DNA of 64,000 bases from Streptomyces sp. NBC_01439. Its GTDB lineage: Bacteria > Actinomycetota > Actinomycetes > Streptomycetales > Streptomycetaceae. The stretch lies in contig NZ_CP109487.1 in the NCBI RefSeq assembly GCF_036227605.1, positions 7,923,001 through 7,987,000 of the forward strand, read 5' to 3'. The position numbers and the translations under genes were made by a program. The notes beneath the pieces were generated by a model. The model saw only the letters and a list, made by a program, of their open reading frames with translations. It was not told where the DNA came from and ran no database searches. Below are positions 47,492-55,425 of this stretch, one piece after another (the stretch's first letter is position 1; every line of letters begins with the position of its first letter).

Positions 47492-49069
47492 ATGACGGAC
47501 GCACAAGGACCCTCGGTCCCGGGGACCCGGTGCCTGGTCACCGGAGCCACCGGCTACATCGGCGGCCGGCTCGTGCCCGAGCTCATCACCGCGGGCCACC
47601 GGGTGCGCTGCCTCGCCCGCACCCCGGAGAAACTGCGCGACCACCCCTGGGCGGGGCAGGCGGAGATCGTCCGCGGTGACGTCACCGACGCCGCGTCGCT
47701 CGCCCCCGCCCTGCAGGACGTGGACGTCGCCTACTACCTCGTGCACGCCCTCGGCACCGGGCGGGACTTCGAGCACACCGACCGCCTGGCCGCCCGGAAC
47801 TTCGCCGAGCAGGCCCGCGCCGCCGGCGTCCGCCGCATCGTCTACCTGGGCGGACTCACCCCGAGCGGCGTTCCCGACCGGGACCTCTCGCCCCATCTGC
47901 GCTCCCGCGCCGAGGTCGGACGCATCCTCCTGGACTCCGGCGTCCCCACCACGGTGCTCCGCGCCGCCGTCATCATCGGCTCCGGCTCGGCCTCCTTCGA
48001 GATGCTCCGCTACCTGACCGAACGACTGCCCGTGATGGTCACCCCCAGCTGGGTGCGCACCCGGATCCAGCCCATCGCCGTCCGCGACGTACTGCGCTAC
48101 CTGGTCGGCAGCGCCGGCATGCCCGCCGAGGTCAGCCGCGCCTTCGACATCGGCGGCCCCGACGTCCTCACCTACCTCGACATGATGCGCCGCTACGCCC
48201 GCGTCGACGGGCTGCCCCAGCGGCTCATCCTGCCCGTCCCCGTCCTCACCCCGCGGCTCTCCAGCCACTGGGTCGGCCTGGTCACCCCGGTGCCCCGCGC
48301 CATCGCCCGCCCCCTCGCGGAGTCCCTCAAGTACGAGGTCGTCTGCGACGAGCACGACATCGCCACCTGGGTGCCCGACCCGCCCGGCACCCCCCTCGAC
48401 TTCGACACGGCCCTCACCTACGCCCTCAAGAAGGTCCGCGAAGCCCAGGTCCTCACCCGCTGGTCCTCCGCCTCCGTGCCCGGCGCGCCGAGCGACCCGC
48501 TGCCCACCGACCCGGACTGGGCCGGCGGCAGCCTCTACACCGACGTGCGCGAACGCATCGTCGAGGCCTCGCCGCAGGCCCTGTGGCGGGTCGTGGAGGG
48601 GATCGGCGGGGAGAACGGCTGGTACTCCTTCCCGCTCGCCTGGGCCGTCCGCGGCCGGTTCGACCGGCTCGTCGGCGGCGTCGGACTGCGCCGGGGCCGC
48701 CGTGACGCCGCGCACCTGCGGGTCGGCGACTCCCTGGACTTCTGGCGGGTCGAGGAGATCGAACGGGGCCGCCTGCTCAGGCTCCGCGCCGAGATGCGGC
48801 TGCCCGGGCTCGCCTGGCTCGAGATGTACGTCGAGCACGACGGGGACGGCCGCACCCGGTACCGGCAGCGGGCGCTCTTCCACCCGCGCGGCCTGGCCGG
48901 TCACCTGTACTGGTGGAGCGTTTCGCCGTTCCACGCGGTGGTCTTCGGGGGCATGGCCCGCAACATCGCGCGCACGGCGGCGGATGACGACCGCGGCCCG
49001 GCCGCACTCCCGGGATCCGCCGCGCCCCCCGCATCCGCTGCATCCGCCGCAGCCGCCCGCGCCGAATGA
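47492..49069 (+). CDS. NAD(P)-binding SDR fused to a DUF2867/SRPBCC domain
   Basis: This is a 525-residue two-domain protein. The N-terminal atypical SDR (about 10-290) has CLVTGATGYIGGRLVPEL, VAYYLVHALG, YLGGLTPSG and RAAVIIGSGSASFEMLRYL, a pattern of YfcH/complex-I-assembly-like SDRs with no classic Y-x-x-x-K. The C-terminal part (about 340-500) contains SLYTDVRERIVEASPQALWRVVEGIGGENGW and GDSLDFWRVEEIERGRLLRLRAEMRLPG, typical of DUF2867, followed by an Ala/Pro-rich tail. Similar proteins accompany photolyase and light-response genes in other bacteria. The photolyase begins 76 bp downstream on the same strand, so they are probably co-regulated. Confidence 0.85.
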   Translation: MTDAQGPSVPGTRCLVTGATGYIGGRLVPELITAGHRVRCLARTPEKLRDHPWAGQAEIVRGDVTDAASLAPALQDVDVAYYLVHALGTGRDFEHTDRLAARNFAEQARAAGVRRIVYLGGLTPSGVPDRDLSPHLRSRAEVGRILLDSGVPTTVLRAAVIIGSGSASFEMLRYLTERLPVMVTPSWVRTRIQPIAVRDVLRYLVGSAGMPAEVSRAFDIGGPDVLTYLDMMRRYARVDGLPQRLILPVPVLTPRLSSHWVGLVTPVPRAIARPLAESLKYEVVCDEHDIATWVPDPPGTPLDFDTALTYALKKVREAQVLTRWSSASVPGAPSDPLPTDPDWAGGSLYTDVRERIVEASPQALWRVVEGIGGENGWYSFPLAWAVRGRFDRLVGGVGLRRGRRDAAHLRVGDSLDFWRVEEIERGRLLRLRAEMRLPGLAWLEMYVEHDGDGRTRYRQRALFHPRGLAGHLYWWSVSPFHAVVFGGMARNIARTAADDDRGPAALPGSAAPPASAASAAAARAE

Positions 49070-49145
49070 CGGGCAAGGCCAGCCCAGCGACCACCGCGCG
49101 GCACCTCCGGGGCCCGCCCGGTGGCCCGATGCCAGGAGCAGCACC

Positions 49146-50525
49146 ATGAACGTCTCGGTCGTCCTGTTCACCTCGGACCTCCGCGTCCACGACCATCCGC
49201 CGCTGCGCGCCGCGCTGGGCCCGGGGAACGAGACCGTTCCGCTCTTCGTCCGGGACCCGGCGGTCGACCGCGCCGGCTTCGCGGCGCCCAACCGGCTCGC
49301 CTTCCTCGCGGACTGCCTGGCCGGACTCGACTCCGAGCTGCGCGAGCGCGGCGGCCGGCTCGTGGTGCGCTCGGGGGACCCCGTCGCCGAGGTGTGCGCC
49401 GTCGTACGGCAGGCCGACGCCGACGAGGTGCACATGGCGGCCGGGTGCAGCGCCTTCGCCCTGCGCCGCGAGCAGCGGCTGCGCAGCGCACTGGAGGCCG
49501 ACGGGCGGCGCCTGTACGTCCATGACGGCGTGGTCACCGCCCTGCCCGCCGGCGCCGTGACACCGAGCGGATCCGATCACTTCGCCGTCTTCACCCCGTA
49601 CTTCAGGCGCTGGTCGGGCGAGCGGTTGCGCGAGCCGCTCGCGCCGCCGCGCGAGGTACGGGTGCCCGGAGCGATCCGCTCCGAGGCGCTCCCGTCCCGC
49701 GCCGCGGTCGCGGCCGTCTCGGCGGGCCTGGCCACCGGAGGCGAGCCGGAAGGCAGACAGCGGCTCGTGGACTGGCTGGGGAAGTACGCCGACGGGTACG
49801 AGGAGGGCCACGACGACCTTCCCGGCGACGCCACCTCCCGCCTCTCCCCGTACATCCACTTCGGTGCGGTCTCGGCGGCCGAGGCCGTGCACCGGGCGCG
49901 GTCCCGGGGCGGGGCGGGCGCCGAGGCCTTCGTACGGCAGCTCTGCTGGCGCGACTTCCAGTACCAACTCCTCGCCGCCCGCCCCGGCGCCGCGGCCCGC
50001 GACTACCGCACCCGGGCCGACCGCTGGCGGCGCGGCAAGGCGGCCGAGGCCGACCTGCTCGCCTGGAAGGAGGGCCGCACCGGTTACCCCGTGGTGGACG
50101 CGGCCATGCGGCAACTCGCGCACGAGGGCTGGATGCCGGGCCGGGGCCGGCTGCTCGCCGCGTCCTTCCTGACCAAGACGCTCTACATCGACTGGCGCGC
50201 CGGAGCCCGCCACTTCCTCGACCTGCTGGTCGACGGCGACGTGGCCAACAACCAGCTCAACTGGCAGTGGGTGGCCGGTACCGGTACCGACAGCCGCCCC
50301 AACCGGGTGCTCAACCCGGTGATCCAGGGCAAGCGGTACGACCCCGACGGCGCGTACGTACGGCGCTGGATTCCGGAACTCGCCGGACTGTCGGGCCCTT
50401 CGGTCCACGAGCCCTGGCGGCTGGCCGGCCCCGAACGGGCCCGGTACGACTACCCGCACCCGCTGGTCGGGCTCCCGGAGGGGCTCGCCCGCTTCCGGCA
50501 GGCGCGGGGCAAGGACGGCCCGTGA
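49146..50525 (+). CDS. phr: deoxyribodipyrimidine photolyase
   Basis: This 459-residue flavoprotein splits UV-induced cyclobutane dimers using blue light. The N-terminal alpha/beta antenna domain (VVLFTSDLRVHDHPPLRAA, FVRDPAVD) binds the second chromophore. The FAD-binding helical domain (about 200-450) has YEEGHDDLPGDATSRLSPYIHFGAVS, LCWRDFQYQLL, GRTGYPVVDAAMRQL and NNQLNWQWVAGTGTDSRPN, all diagnostic for class I enzymes. ATG 49146 has AGGAGC at about 6 nt. In Streptomyces and Pseudomonas, photolyase is a known light-induced target of LitR-type photoreceptors, and one is encoded 2 kb away here. Confidence 0.93.
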   Translation: MNVSVVLFTSDLRVHDHPPLRAALGPGNETVPLFVRDPAVDRAGFAAPNRLAFLADCLAGLDSELRERGGRLVVRSGDPVAEVCAVVRQADADEVHMAAGCSAFALRREQRLRSALEADGRRLYVHDGVVTALPAGAVTPSGSDHFAVFTPYFRRWSGERLREPLAPPREVRVPGAIRSEALPSRAAVAAVSAGLATGGEPEGRQRLVDWLGKYADGYEEGHDDLPGDATSRLSPYIHFGAVSAAEAVHRARSRGGAGAEAFVRQLCWRDFQYQLLAARPGAAARDYRTRADRWRRGKAAEADLLAWKEGRTGYPVVDAAMRQLAHEGWMPGRGRLLAASFLTKTLYIDWRAGARHFLDLLVDGDVANNQLNWQWVAGTGTDSRPNRVLNPVIQGKRYDPDGAYVRRWIPELAGLSGPSVHEPWRLAGPERARYDYPHPLVGLPEGLARFRQARGKDGP

Positions 50526-50570
50526 CACCACCGGCTGTCGGGGGCCACCGCCGGGTGCCAGACTGGACGG

Positions 50571-51509
50571 GTGTTCGCAAGACGCCCGGTCCGGGCCCGT
50601 CACGTGTCCGCCGCCGCTGTCACCCTCGCCGTCTCGCTCGCGCTGTGCGCGGGGGCGGCGCCCGGGGCGGCCCGGGACGACGGGGACGATCGGGCCCGCC
50701 CGGTGGACATCGGTGGCGGTCGCCGCGTGCTGCTGGACTGCCGCGGATCCGGATCCCCCACGGTCGTGCTCGTGTCCGGTGCCAGGGGCGCGTCCGACGA
50801 GTGGACGCACATCGCGGACGCCGCGCGTCCGGGGGCCGAGCCGAAGCCCGATCCGTCGGCGGTGCTCCCGGAGGTCGCCCGGTTCACGCGGGTGTGCGCC
50901 TACGACCGTCCCGGCACGACCCGGCTGGACGGTACGCCGAACCGTTCGACTCCGGTCACCCAGCCCACCACGGCGGCGGCGGGCGTCGGGGACCTGCGGG
51001 CGGTGCTCGACGCCGCCGGTGAGCAGCCGCCGTACGTACTGGTCGGTGCCTCGTGGGGAGCGATGATTGCCTCGCTGTTCGCGCGCACCGAACCGGCGCG
51101 GACCGCCGGGGTGGTGACCGTCGACGGCGCCTCCCCGTTCCTCCAGGACACCCTGACACCGGCCCAATGGTCGGCCTGGATGGACAAGGTCCGGGCCATG
51201 GACACCGGGAAGGGCCTCGAAACACCGGACTACCCCGGCGCCGTGCGGGAGCTGCGCGGGGCGCCGGCCCTGCCCCGGGGCCTGCCCGCCGTCGTGCTCA
51301 CCTCCGACCACCCCTGGGACCTGTCGGTCGGAGGCGGATCGACCTGGCCGGCCTGGCTGGCCGCCCAGCGGCGCCTGGCGGAGGACCTGCGGGCCCGGCA
51401 CGTCACCGACACCGACAGCGGCCACGGCATCGCCGTCGAGCAGCCGCGGCTCGTCGCACGGGCGATCCGTGACGTGGTCGAGCAGGCCCGCGCCGGTCAG
51501 GAGCGGTGA
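50571..51509 (+). CDS. secreted alpha/beta hydrolase
   Basis: This 312-residue protein has a signal peptide (ARHVSAAAVTLAVSLALCAGAAPGAA). The alpha/beta hydrolase core has VVLVSGARGASDEW (oxyanion region), CAYDRPGTTRLD (a segment seen in many secreted actinobacterial hydrolases), the nucleophile elbow VGASWGAMIAS (about residue 162), and DSGHGIAVEQP with the catalytic His near 285. GTG 50571 follows a CAGACT hexamer by 6 nt and lacks a ribosome site, so it is probably leaderless. Its 3' end overlaps the convergent litR-like gene by 13 nt. Substrate is unknown. Confidence 0.87.
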   Translation: MFARRPVRARHVSAAAVTLAVSLALCAGAAPGAARDDGDDRARPVDIGGGRRVLLDCRGSGSPTVVLVSGARGASDEWTHIADAARPGAEPKPDPSAVLPEVARFTRVCAYDRPGTTRLDGTPNRSTPVTQPTTAAAGVGDLRAVLDAAGEQPPYVLVGASWGAMIASLFARTEPARTAGVVTVDGASPFLQDTLTPAQWSAWMDKVRAMDTGKGLETPDYPGAVRELRGAPALPRGLPAVVLTSDHPWDLSVGGGSTWPAWLAAQRRLAEDLRARHVTDTDSGHGIAVEQPRLVARAIRDVVEQARAGQER

Positions 51510-52564
51510 GGGGCCGCTCCGGCGCCTCCCCGTCCCACCGCGGTCGTGGTGGTCGTCGCCGCCTCGCACAGTCCGCGCAGCAGGCCCAGGGCCTCCCGCA
51601 GTCCGCCGGGGCGGAGCATGCCCGGGGCGGGTACGGGTCCCGCCCAGCCGGGGCCCGCCAGGAGGACCGTGGTCCGGGCCCGGGCGCCCTTGACGCCCCA
51701 GGTGGTGTCGGCGACGTGCCGGGCCAGAGCGTGGTGCGCGGTGGAGCGGGCCTGGGCCCACAGCACGACCGCGACCGGTCCCGTCCGGCGCACGGCCTGG
51801 TCGAGCGCCTCGGGCGGCACCGCTGCCCCGAACATCCGGGCGGGCAGTCCCAGTTCGGCGAGACCGGCGGCGAGCGCCTCCAGCGGGAGCGTGTGCTGCT
51901 CGCCCGGTACGCACGCCAGCAGGATCGGGGGAGCGCTCGCCCGGTGTCCGGACGGCGCCCCGATGCCCACGCGGCGCAGCGCGGTCGAGACGTGCCAGGA
52001 GAGCAGGTGTTCGACCTCGACGTACTGGTCGCCCGAGGTCTCCCACTTGCGCCCCACGGCGTGCAGGGTCGGCACCATCACCTCCTCCCACGTGGCGACC
52101 AGGCCGTACTCGCCGATCAGGGAGCCGAGCATCTCGTCCATGGTCGGTGAATCGAGGCGGACGGCGGCCCGGCCCAGACCCCGGCACTCCTGGCGCACGT
52201 CGCCGAGCGGCAGGCCGTTGCCCGAACCCGGCTGACGGGCCGGTGTGGCGGCAGCGGGCGCCGAGGGCGCGGGCGCGGCGGGCTCGGCGGGTTCGGCGGG
52301 CGCCGTCCCGGCCAGGGCGGCGCGCGCGGCTTCAGCGGGCGGTACCCCCGACGCGGTCAGACGGCACATCTCCTGCAGGACGGCGATGTCCCCGGAGGTC
52401 CACCGCCGGTGCCTGCCGTCCTGGCGGGCGGCCGGCCCGATGCCGTACCGCCGGTCCCAGGACCGCAGTGTCGTGGGGGCGACTCCCAGCCGGCGCGCCA
52501 CGGCTCCGGTGGTGATGCCGTGCGGGGGCCGCGCCAGCTCGGCGGGGTGTGCGGGCTCGTTCAT
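51497..52564 (-). CDS. litR: LitR/CarH-type B12-dependent MerR photoreceptor regulator
   Basis: The product is 355 residues from ATG 52564. The N-terminal MerR helix-turn-helix is ITTGAVARRLGVAPTTLRSW with DRRYGIGP. After an Ala/Pro linker comes the B12 module: the cap segment KWETSGDQYVEVEHLLSWHV, holding the Trp and Glu-His pair that cover adenosylcobalamin, and the Rossmann part ILLACVPGEQHTLPLEALAA, in which E-x-H supplies the lower cobalt ligand. CarH and LitR proteins repress in the dark as tetramers and fall apart on illumination. It is divergent from an ECF sigma gene, as in the S. coelicolor lit system. Confidence 0.87.
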   Translation of the reverse strand: MNEPAHPAELARPPHGITTGAVARRLGVAPTTLRSWDRRYGIGPAARQDGRHRRWTSGDIAVLQEMCRLTASGVPPAEAARAALAGTAPAEPAEPAAPAPSAPAAATPARQPGSGNGLPLGDVRQECRGLGRAAVRLDSPTMDEMLGSLIGEYGLVATWEEVMVPTLHAVGRKWETSGDQYVEVEHLLSWHVSTALRRVGIGAPSGHRASAPPILLACVPGEQHTLPLEALAAGLAELGLPARMFGAAVPPEALDQAVRRTGPVAVVLWAQARSTAHHALARHVADTTWGVKGARARTTVLLAGPGWAGPVPAPGMLRPGGLREALGLLRGLCEAATTTTTAVGRGGAGAAPHRS

Positions 52565-52573
52565 CTCTCCATC

Positions 52574-52610
52574 ATGCGACGCACAACCGATGCGAGTGGA
52601 ATCGATGCGC
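52574..52610. promoter_or_regulatory. repeated ATGCG motifs in the litR-sigma divergent promoter
   Basis: ATGCGA (52574-52579), ATGCGA (52590-52595) and ATGCGC (52605-52610) recur at 15-16 bp spacing within the 100-bp gap between the divergent genes. Three or more evenly spaced half-sites would suit a tetrameric CarH/LitR protein. This is a pattern observation without a known consensus to support it. Confidence 0.4.
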
Positions 52611-52664
52611 GGACGGGTCGGAATCTGGACGGGAACCGGCCCCGGCCCCCGAGGAGCAGTCGCC

Positions 52665-53360
52665 ATGACCGCACAGAGCGTCACCGCCCGGCCGTCCCCC
52701 GTGCCCGCGGCCCGGGAGCAGCTTCTCGACCACGAGGTCGCGATGGGTTTTGTACACGGCGACGAGCGGTGCCTGAGCGCCGCCTACCGGCGCTGGGGCG
52801 GACTCGTCCTCGCCCTGGCGGCCCGCACCCTCGGCGATTCCAGGGAGGCCGAGGACGTCAGCCAGCAGGTCTTCCTGGCCGCCTGGCAGGGCCGCGCCAA
52901 CTACCGGCCGGAGCGCGGCCCGTTCCCCGGCTGGCTGGTGGGCATCACTCGGCGGAAGATCGCCGACGCGCTCGCGGCGCGTACCCGCAGGCTCGATCTG
53001 GTGTCCGCGGCCGGCGCCGCCCTGCCGCCCCCGGGTGAGCCGCCGGCGGGTCCGGAAACCGTCCTGGACCGGCTGCTCGTCACCGGCGAACTGGCGAAAC
53101 TGCCCCGCGCGCAGCGGGAGGTGCTGGCCATGGCGTTCTACGCGGACCTCACCCAGGCCCAGATCGCCGAGCGCACCGGACTGCCGCTGGGCACCGTCAA
53201 GAGCCACGCCCGGCGGGGGCTGCACCGGATGCGCCACTGCCTCGGCGGCGAGGCGCGCGGGGGCGGCGGCGGGGGTGGAGCGGGGGAGTCGGCCGGTCGC
53301 GGGCGCACCCGCCGGAACAAGATCCCATCCGCGGGCCGTCCTGCACCGAAGTACCCGTGA
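52665..53360 (+). CDS. litS: ECF sigma factor (LitS-like)
   Basis: This is a 231-residue ECF sigma. Region 2 (about 28-100) is GDERCLSAAYRRWGGLVLALAARTLG, EAEDVSQQVFLAAWQGRANYRP, FPGWLVGITRRKIADAL. Region 4 (about 140-195) is LPRAQREVLAMAFYADLTQAQIAERTGLPLGTVKSHARRGL. A Gly-run and a basic C-terminal tail of about 35 residues are unusual additions. ATG 52665 has GAGGAG at about 6 nt. By analogy with S. coelicolor LitS, the divergent LitR-type photoreceptor should repress it in the dark, and it should drive the coupled operon downstream and perhaps photolyase. No anti-sigma gene is adjacent. Confidence 0.85.
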   Translation: MTAQSVTARPSPVPAAREQLLDHEVAMGFVHGDERCLSAAYRRWGGLVLALAARTLGDSREAEDVSQQVFLAAWQGRANYRPERGPFPGWLVGITRRKIADALAARTRRLDLVSAAGAALPPPGEPPAGPETVLDRLLVTGELAKLPRAQREVLAMAFYADLTQAQIAERTGLPLGTVKSHARRGLHRMRHCLGGEARGGGGGGGAGESAGRGRTRRNKIPSAGRPAPKYP

Positions 53361-53404
53361 AACGCCCGGCACCGGCCGTGCGGGCAGGCGAGCGCGAGGG
53401 GTTG

Positions 53405-54667
53405 ATGGACGTGGACCGGCAGAGAGTCGCTGTGGTGGGCGGGGGCGTGGCCGGGTTGACGGCCGCCCACGTCCTGCAACGCACCTACGACGTGGTGCTG
53501 TACGAGGCGGACGATCGCCTCGGGGGCCACGCCCACACCCATGAACTGCCCACCGAGGACGCGGGAACGGTCCACGTGGACAGCGGATTCATCGTGCACA
53601 ACGAGCGCACCTACCCGCACCTGCTGCGGCTGTTCCGCGAACTCGGCGTCACCACCCAGGAATCCGAGATGAGCATGTCGGTACGGTGCGACGGCTGCGG
53701 CCTGGAGTACGCGGGCGCCCGGGGCGCGGCCGGACTGCTCGGCGGGGGCAACCTGCTGCGCGGTCGCCACCTGCGCATGCTCGCCGAGGTGCCGCGCTTC
53801 CACCGCGCCGCCCGCCGGACGCTCGCCTCCCCCGACACCGGGGAGACCCTGGGCGAGTTCCTCGACCGGCGCGGCTTCTCCCCCTACTTCGTGGGCCACT
53901 TCGCCATCCCGCTCGTCGCGGCCGTCTGGTCCTGCGCACCGGACACCGCCCTCCAGTACCCCGCCCGCTACCTCTTCCGCTTCCTGGACCACCACGGACT
54001 GCTCACCGTCAAGGGGTCCCCGCAGTGGCGTACGGTCACGGGCGGTTCGGCGAGCTACGTGGCCAAGGCCGCCAAGCACCTGACCTCCGTCCGCACCTCG
54101 ACCCCGGTCCGGGCCGTCGTGCGCGCCGCCGACCACGCGCGCGTGCTCACCCCCGACGGCGACTCGACCCCGTACGCGGCCGTGGTCATCGCCGTCCACC
54201 CCGACCAGGCGCTGCGCCTGCTGGCCGATCCGACCGAGGACGAGGTCCGGATCCTCGGCGCGTTCACGTACTCCCGCAACCCCACCGTGCTGCACCGCGA
54301 CACCTCGCTGCTGCCCCGCTCCGCGCACGCGCGCGCCTCCTGGAACTACTGGCTCCCCTCCTGCTCCGCCCGCCCCGAGAGCGTGCAGGTCAGCTACGAC
54401 ATGAACCGGCTCCAGCAGCTACCGACCGCCGAGCCGCACATCGTCACCCTCAACGCCCGCGGCCGGGTCCACCCCTTCGACGTGATCGCCCGCATGGTGT
54501 ACGAACACCCGGTCTACACCCCCCGGTCCGTCGCGGCGCAGGAAGAACTGCCCCGGCTGAACACGTCCGTGACCGCCTTCGCCGGCGCCTACCACGGTTG
54601 GGGCTTCCACGAGGACGGCTGCCGCTCCGGCGTCGCCGCGGCCGAAGCCCTGGGGGTGCGGTGGTGA
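53405..54667 (+). CDS. FAD/NAD(P)-dependent amine-oxidase-like oxidoreductase (COG2907 type)
   Basis: The product is 420 residues from ATG 53405. GTG 53357, which overlaps the sigma stop, is an in-frame alternative with 16 more residues. The dinucleotide motif is VAVVGGGVAGLTAAHVLQ with YEADDRLGGHAHTH, and further family blocks are VDSGFIVHNERTYPHLLRLF, SWNYWLPSC and GAYHGWGFHEDGCRSGV. This family recurrently precedes DUF1365 and CFA-synthase-like genes in light- and singlet-oxygen-induced operons, where it is thought to help build cyclised or furan fatty acids. Here the next gene overlaps by 4 nt, supporting that role. Confidence 0.85.
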   Translation: MDVDRQRVAVVGGGVAGLTAAHVLQRTYDVVLYEADDRLGGHAHTHELPTEDAGTVHVDSGFIVHNERTYPHLLRLFRELGVTTQESEMSMSVRCDGCGLEYAGARGAAGLLGGGNLLRGRHLRMLAEVPRFHRAARRTLASPDTGETLGEFLDRRGFSPYFVGHFAIPLVAAVWSCAPDTALQYPARYLFRFLDHHGLLTVKGSPQWRTVTGGSASYVAKAAKHLTSVRTSTPVRAVVRAADHARVLTPDGDSTPYAAVVIAVHPDQALRLLADPTEDEVRILGAFTYSRNPTVLHRDTSLLPRSAHARASWNYWLPSCSARPESVQVSYDMNRLQQLPTAEPHIVTLNARGRVHPFDVIARMVYEHPVYTPRSVAAQEELPRLNTSVTAFAGAYHGWGFHEDGCRSGVAAAEALGVRW

Positions 54668-55425
54668 ACGGCACCCCCGTGCGGCAGACCCCGCCCCGCG
54701 TACCGGCCCTGTACGAGTGCACCGTGGCCCACGCCCGCACCACCCCCGTCCGCCACGCCTTCCGCCAGCGCACCTACTTGTGGCTCATCGACATCGACGA
54801 CCCACCCCGCATACCCCGGGCGCTGCGCCCGCTGGCCCGGTTCGACCCCCGCGACCACTTCGGCGGCCGGGCGCCCACCCTGCGCGCGGGCCTGCAGGCC
54901 CAACTCGCCGCCCACGGAGTGGAGAACGCCGACGGACGCGTCCTGATGCTCGCCCACGCTCGGGTCCTCGGCCACGTCTTCAACCCGCTGACCCTCTACT
55001 GGTGCCACGACATCGCGGGCACTCCGGTCTGCGTCGTCGCCGAGGTCCACAACACCTACGGCGAGCGTCACTGCTACGTGCTGCGCCCCGGCATCGACGG
55101 GCTGACCGACGTCCCCAAGGACTTCTACGTCTCGCCGTTCTTCGCCGTCGAGGGCTTCTACCGGATGCGGCTGCCCGTCCCCGGCGACCGCCTCGACCTG
55201 ACCGTGCAGCTGCGCCACGACGACGGGACCTGCCCCTTCACCGCGACGGTGCGGGGCACGCACCGGCCCGCCGGTGCCCGCGCCCTGTTCGGCACCGCCC
55301 TGCGCCACCCGTGGTCCACGGCCCGGGTCTCCGCCGGCATCCGCTTCCACGGCATCCGCCTCTTCCTCCGCGGCCTTCCGGTCCGCCCCCGTCCCGTTCG
55401 TTCCCCGCAGGAAGGCACCCTGTGA
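54664..55425 (+). CDS. DUF1365 protein
   Basis: This 253-residue cytoplasmic protein covers the full DUF1365 domain: ALYECTVAHARTTPVRHAFRQRTYLWLIDID, HARVLGHVFNPLTLYWCHD, VVAEVHNTYGERHCYVL, KDFYVSPFFAVEGFYRMRL. No enzymatic residues are established for the family. The almost invariant linkage with an FAD oxidoreductase and a CFA-like methyltransferase implies a part in modifying membrane acyl chains. GTG 54664 overlaps the upstream stop and its own stop overlaps the next GTG (both GTGA), so four consecutive proteins are made in fixed ratio. Confidence 0.88.
   Translation: MNGTPVRQTPPRVPALYECTVAHARTTPVRHAFRQRTYLWLIDIDDPPRIPRALRPLARFDPRDHFGGRAPTLRAGLQAQLAAHGVENADGRVLMLAHARVLGHVFNPLTLYWCHDIAGTPVCVVAEVHNTYGERHCYVLRPGIDGLTDVPKDFYVSPFFAVEGFYRMRLPVPGDRLDLTVQLRHDDGTCPFTATVRGTHRPAGARALFGTALRHPWSTARVSAGIRFHGIRLFLRGLPVRPRPVRSPQEGTL

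Noticed and set aside
48777..52187. 1,136-codon minus-strand open frame
   Set aside because: It is antisense to photolyase and hydrolase genes that have clear family motifs, and it overlaps the litR-like gene in another frame.
53357..53404. GTG 53357 as start of the FAD oxidoreductase
   Set aside because: It overlaps the sigma stop and could be coupled, but the added 16 residues are not part of the family and ATG 53405 has a GAGGGG nearby. Not excluded.
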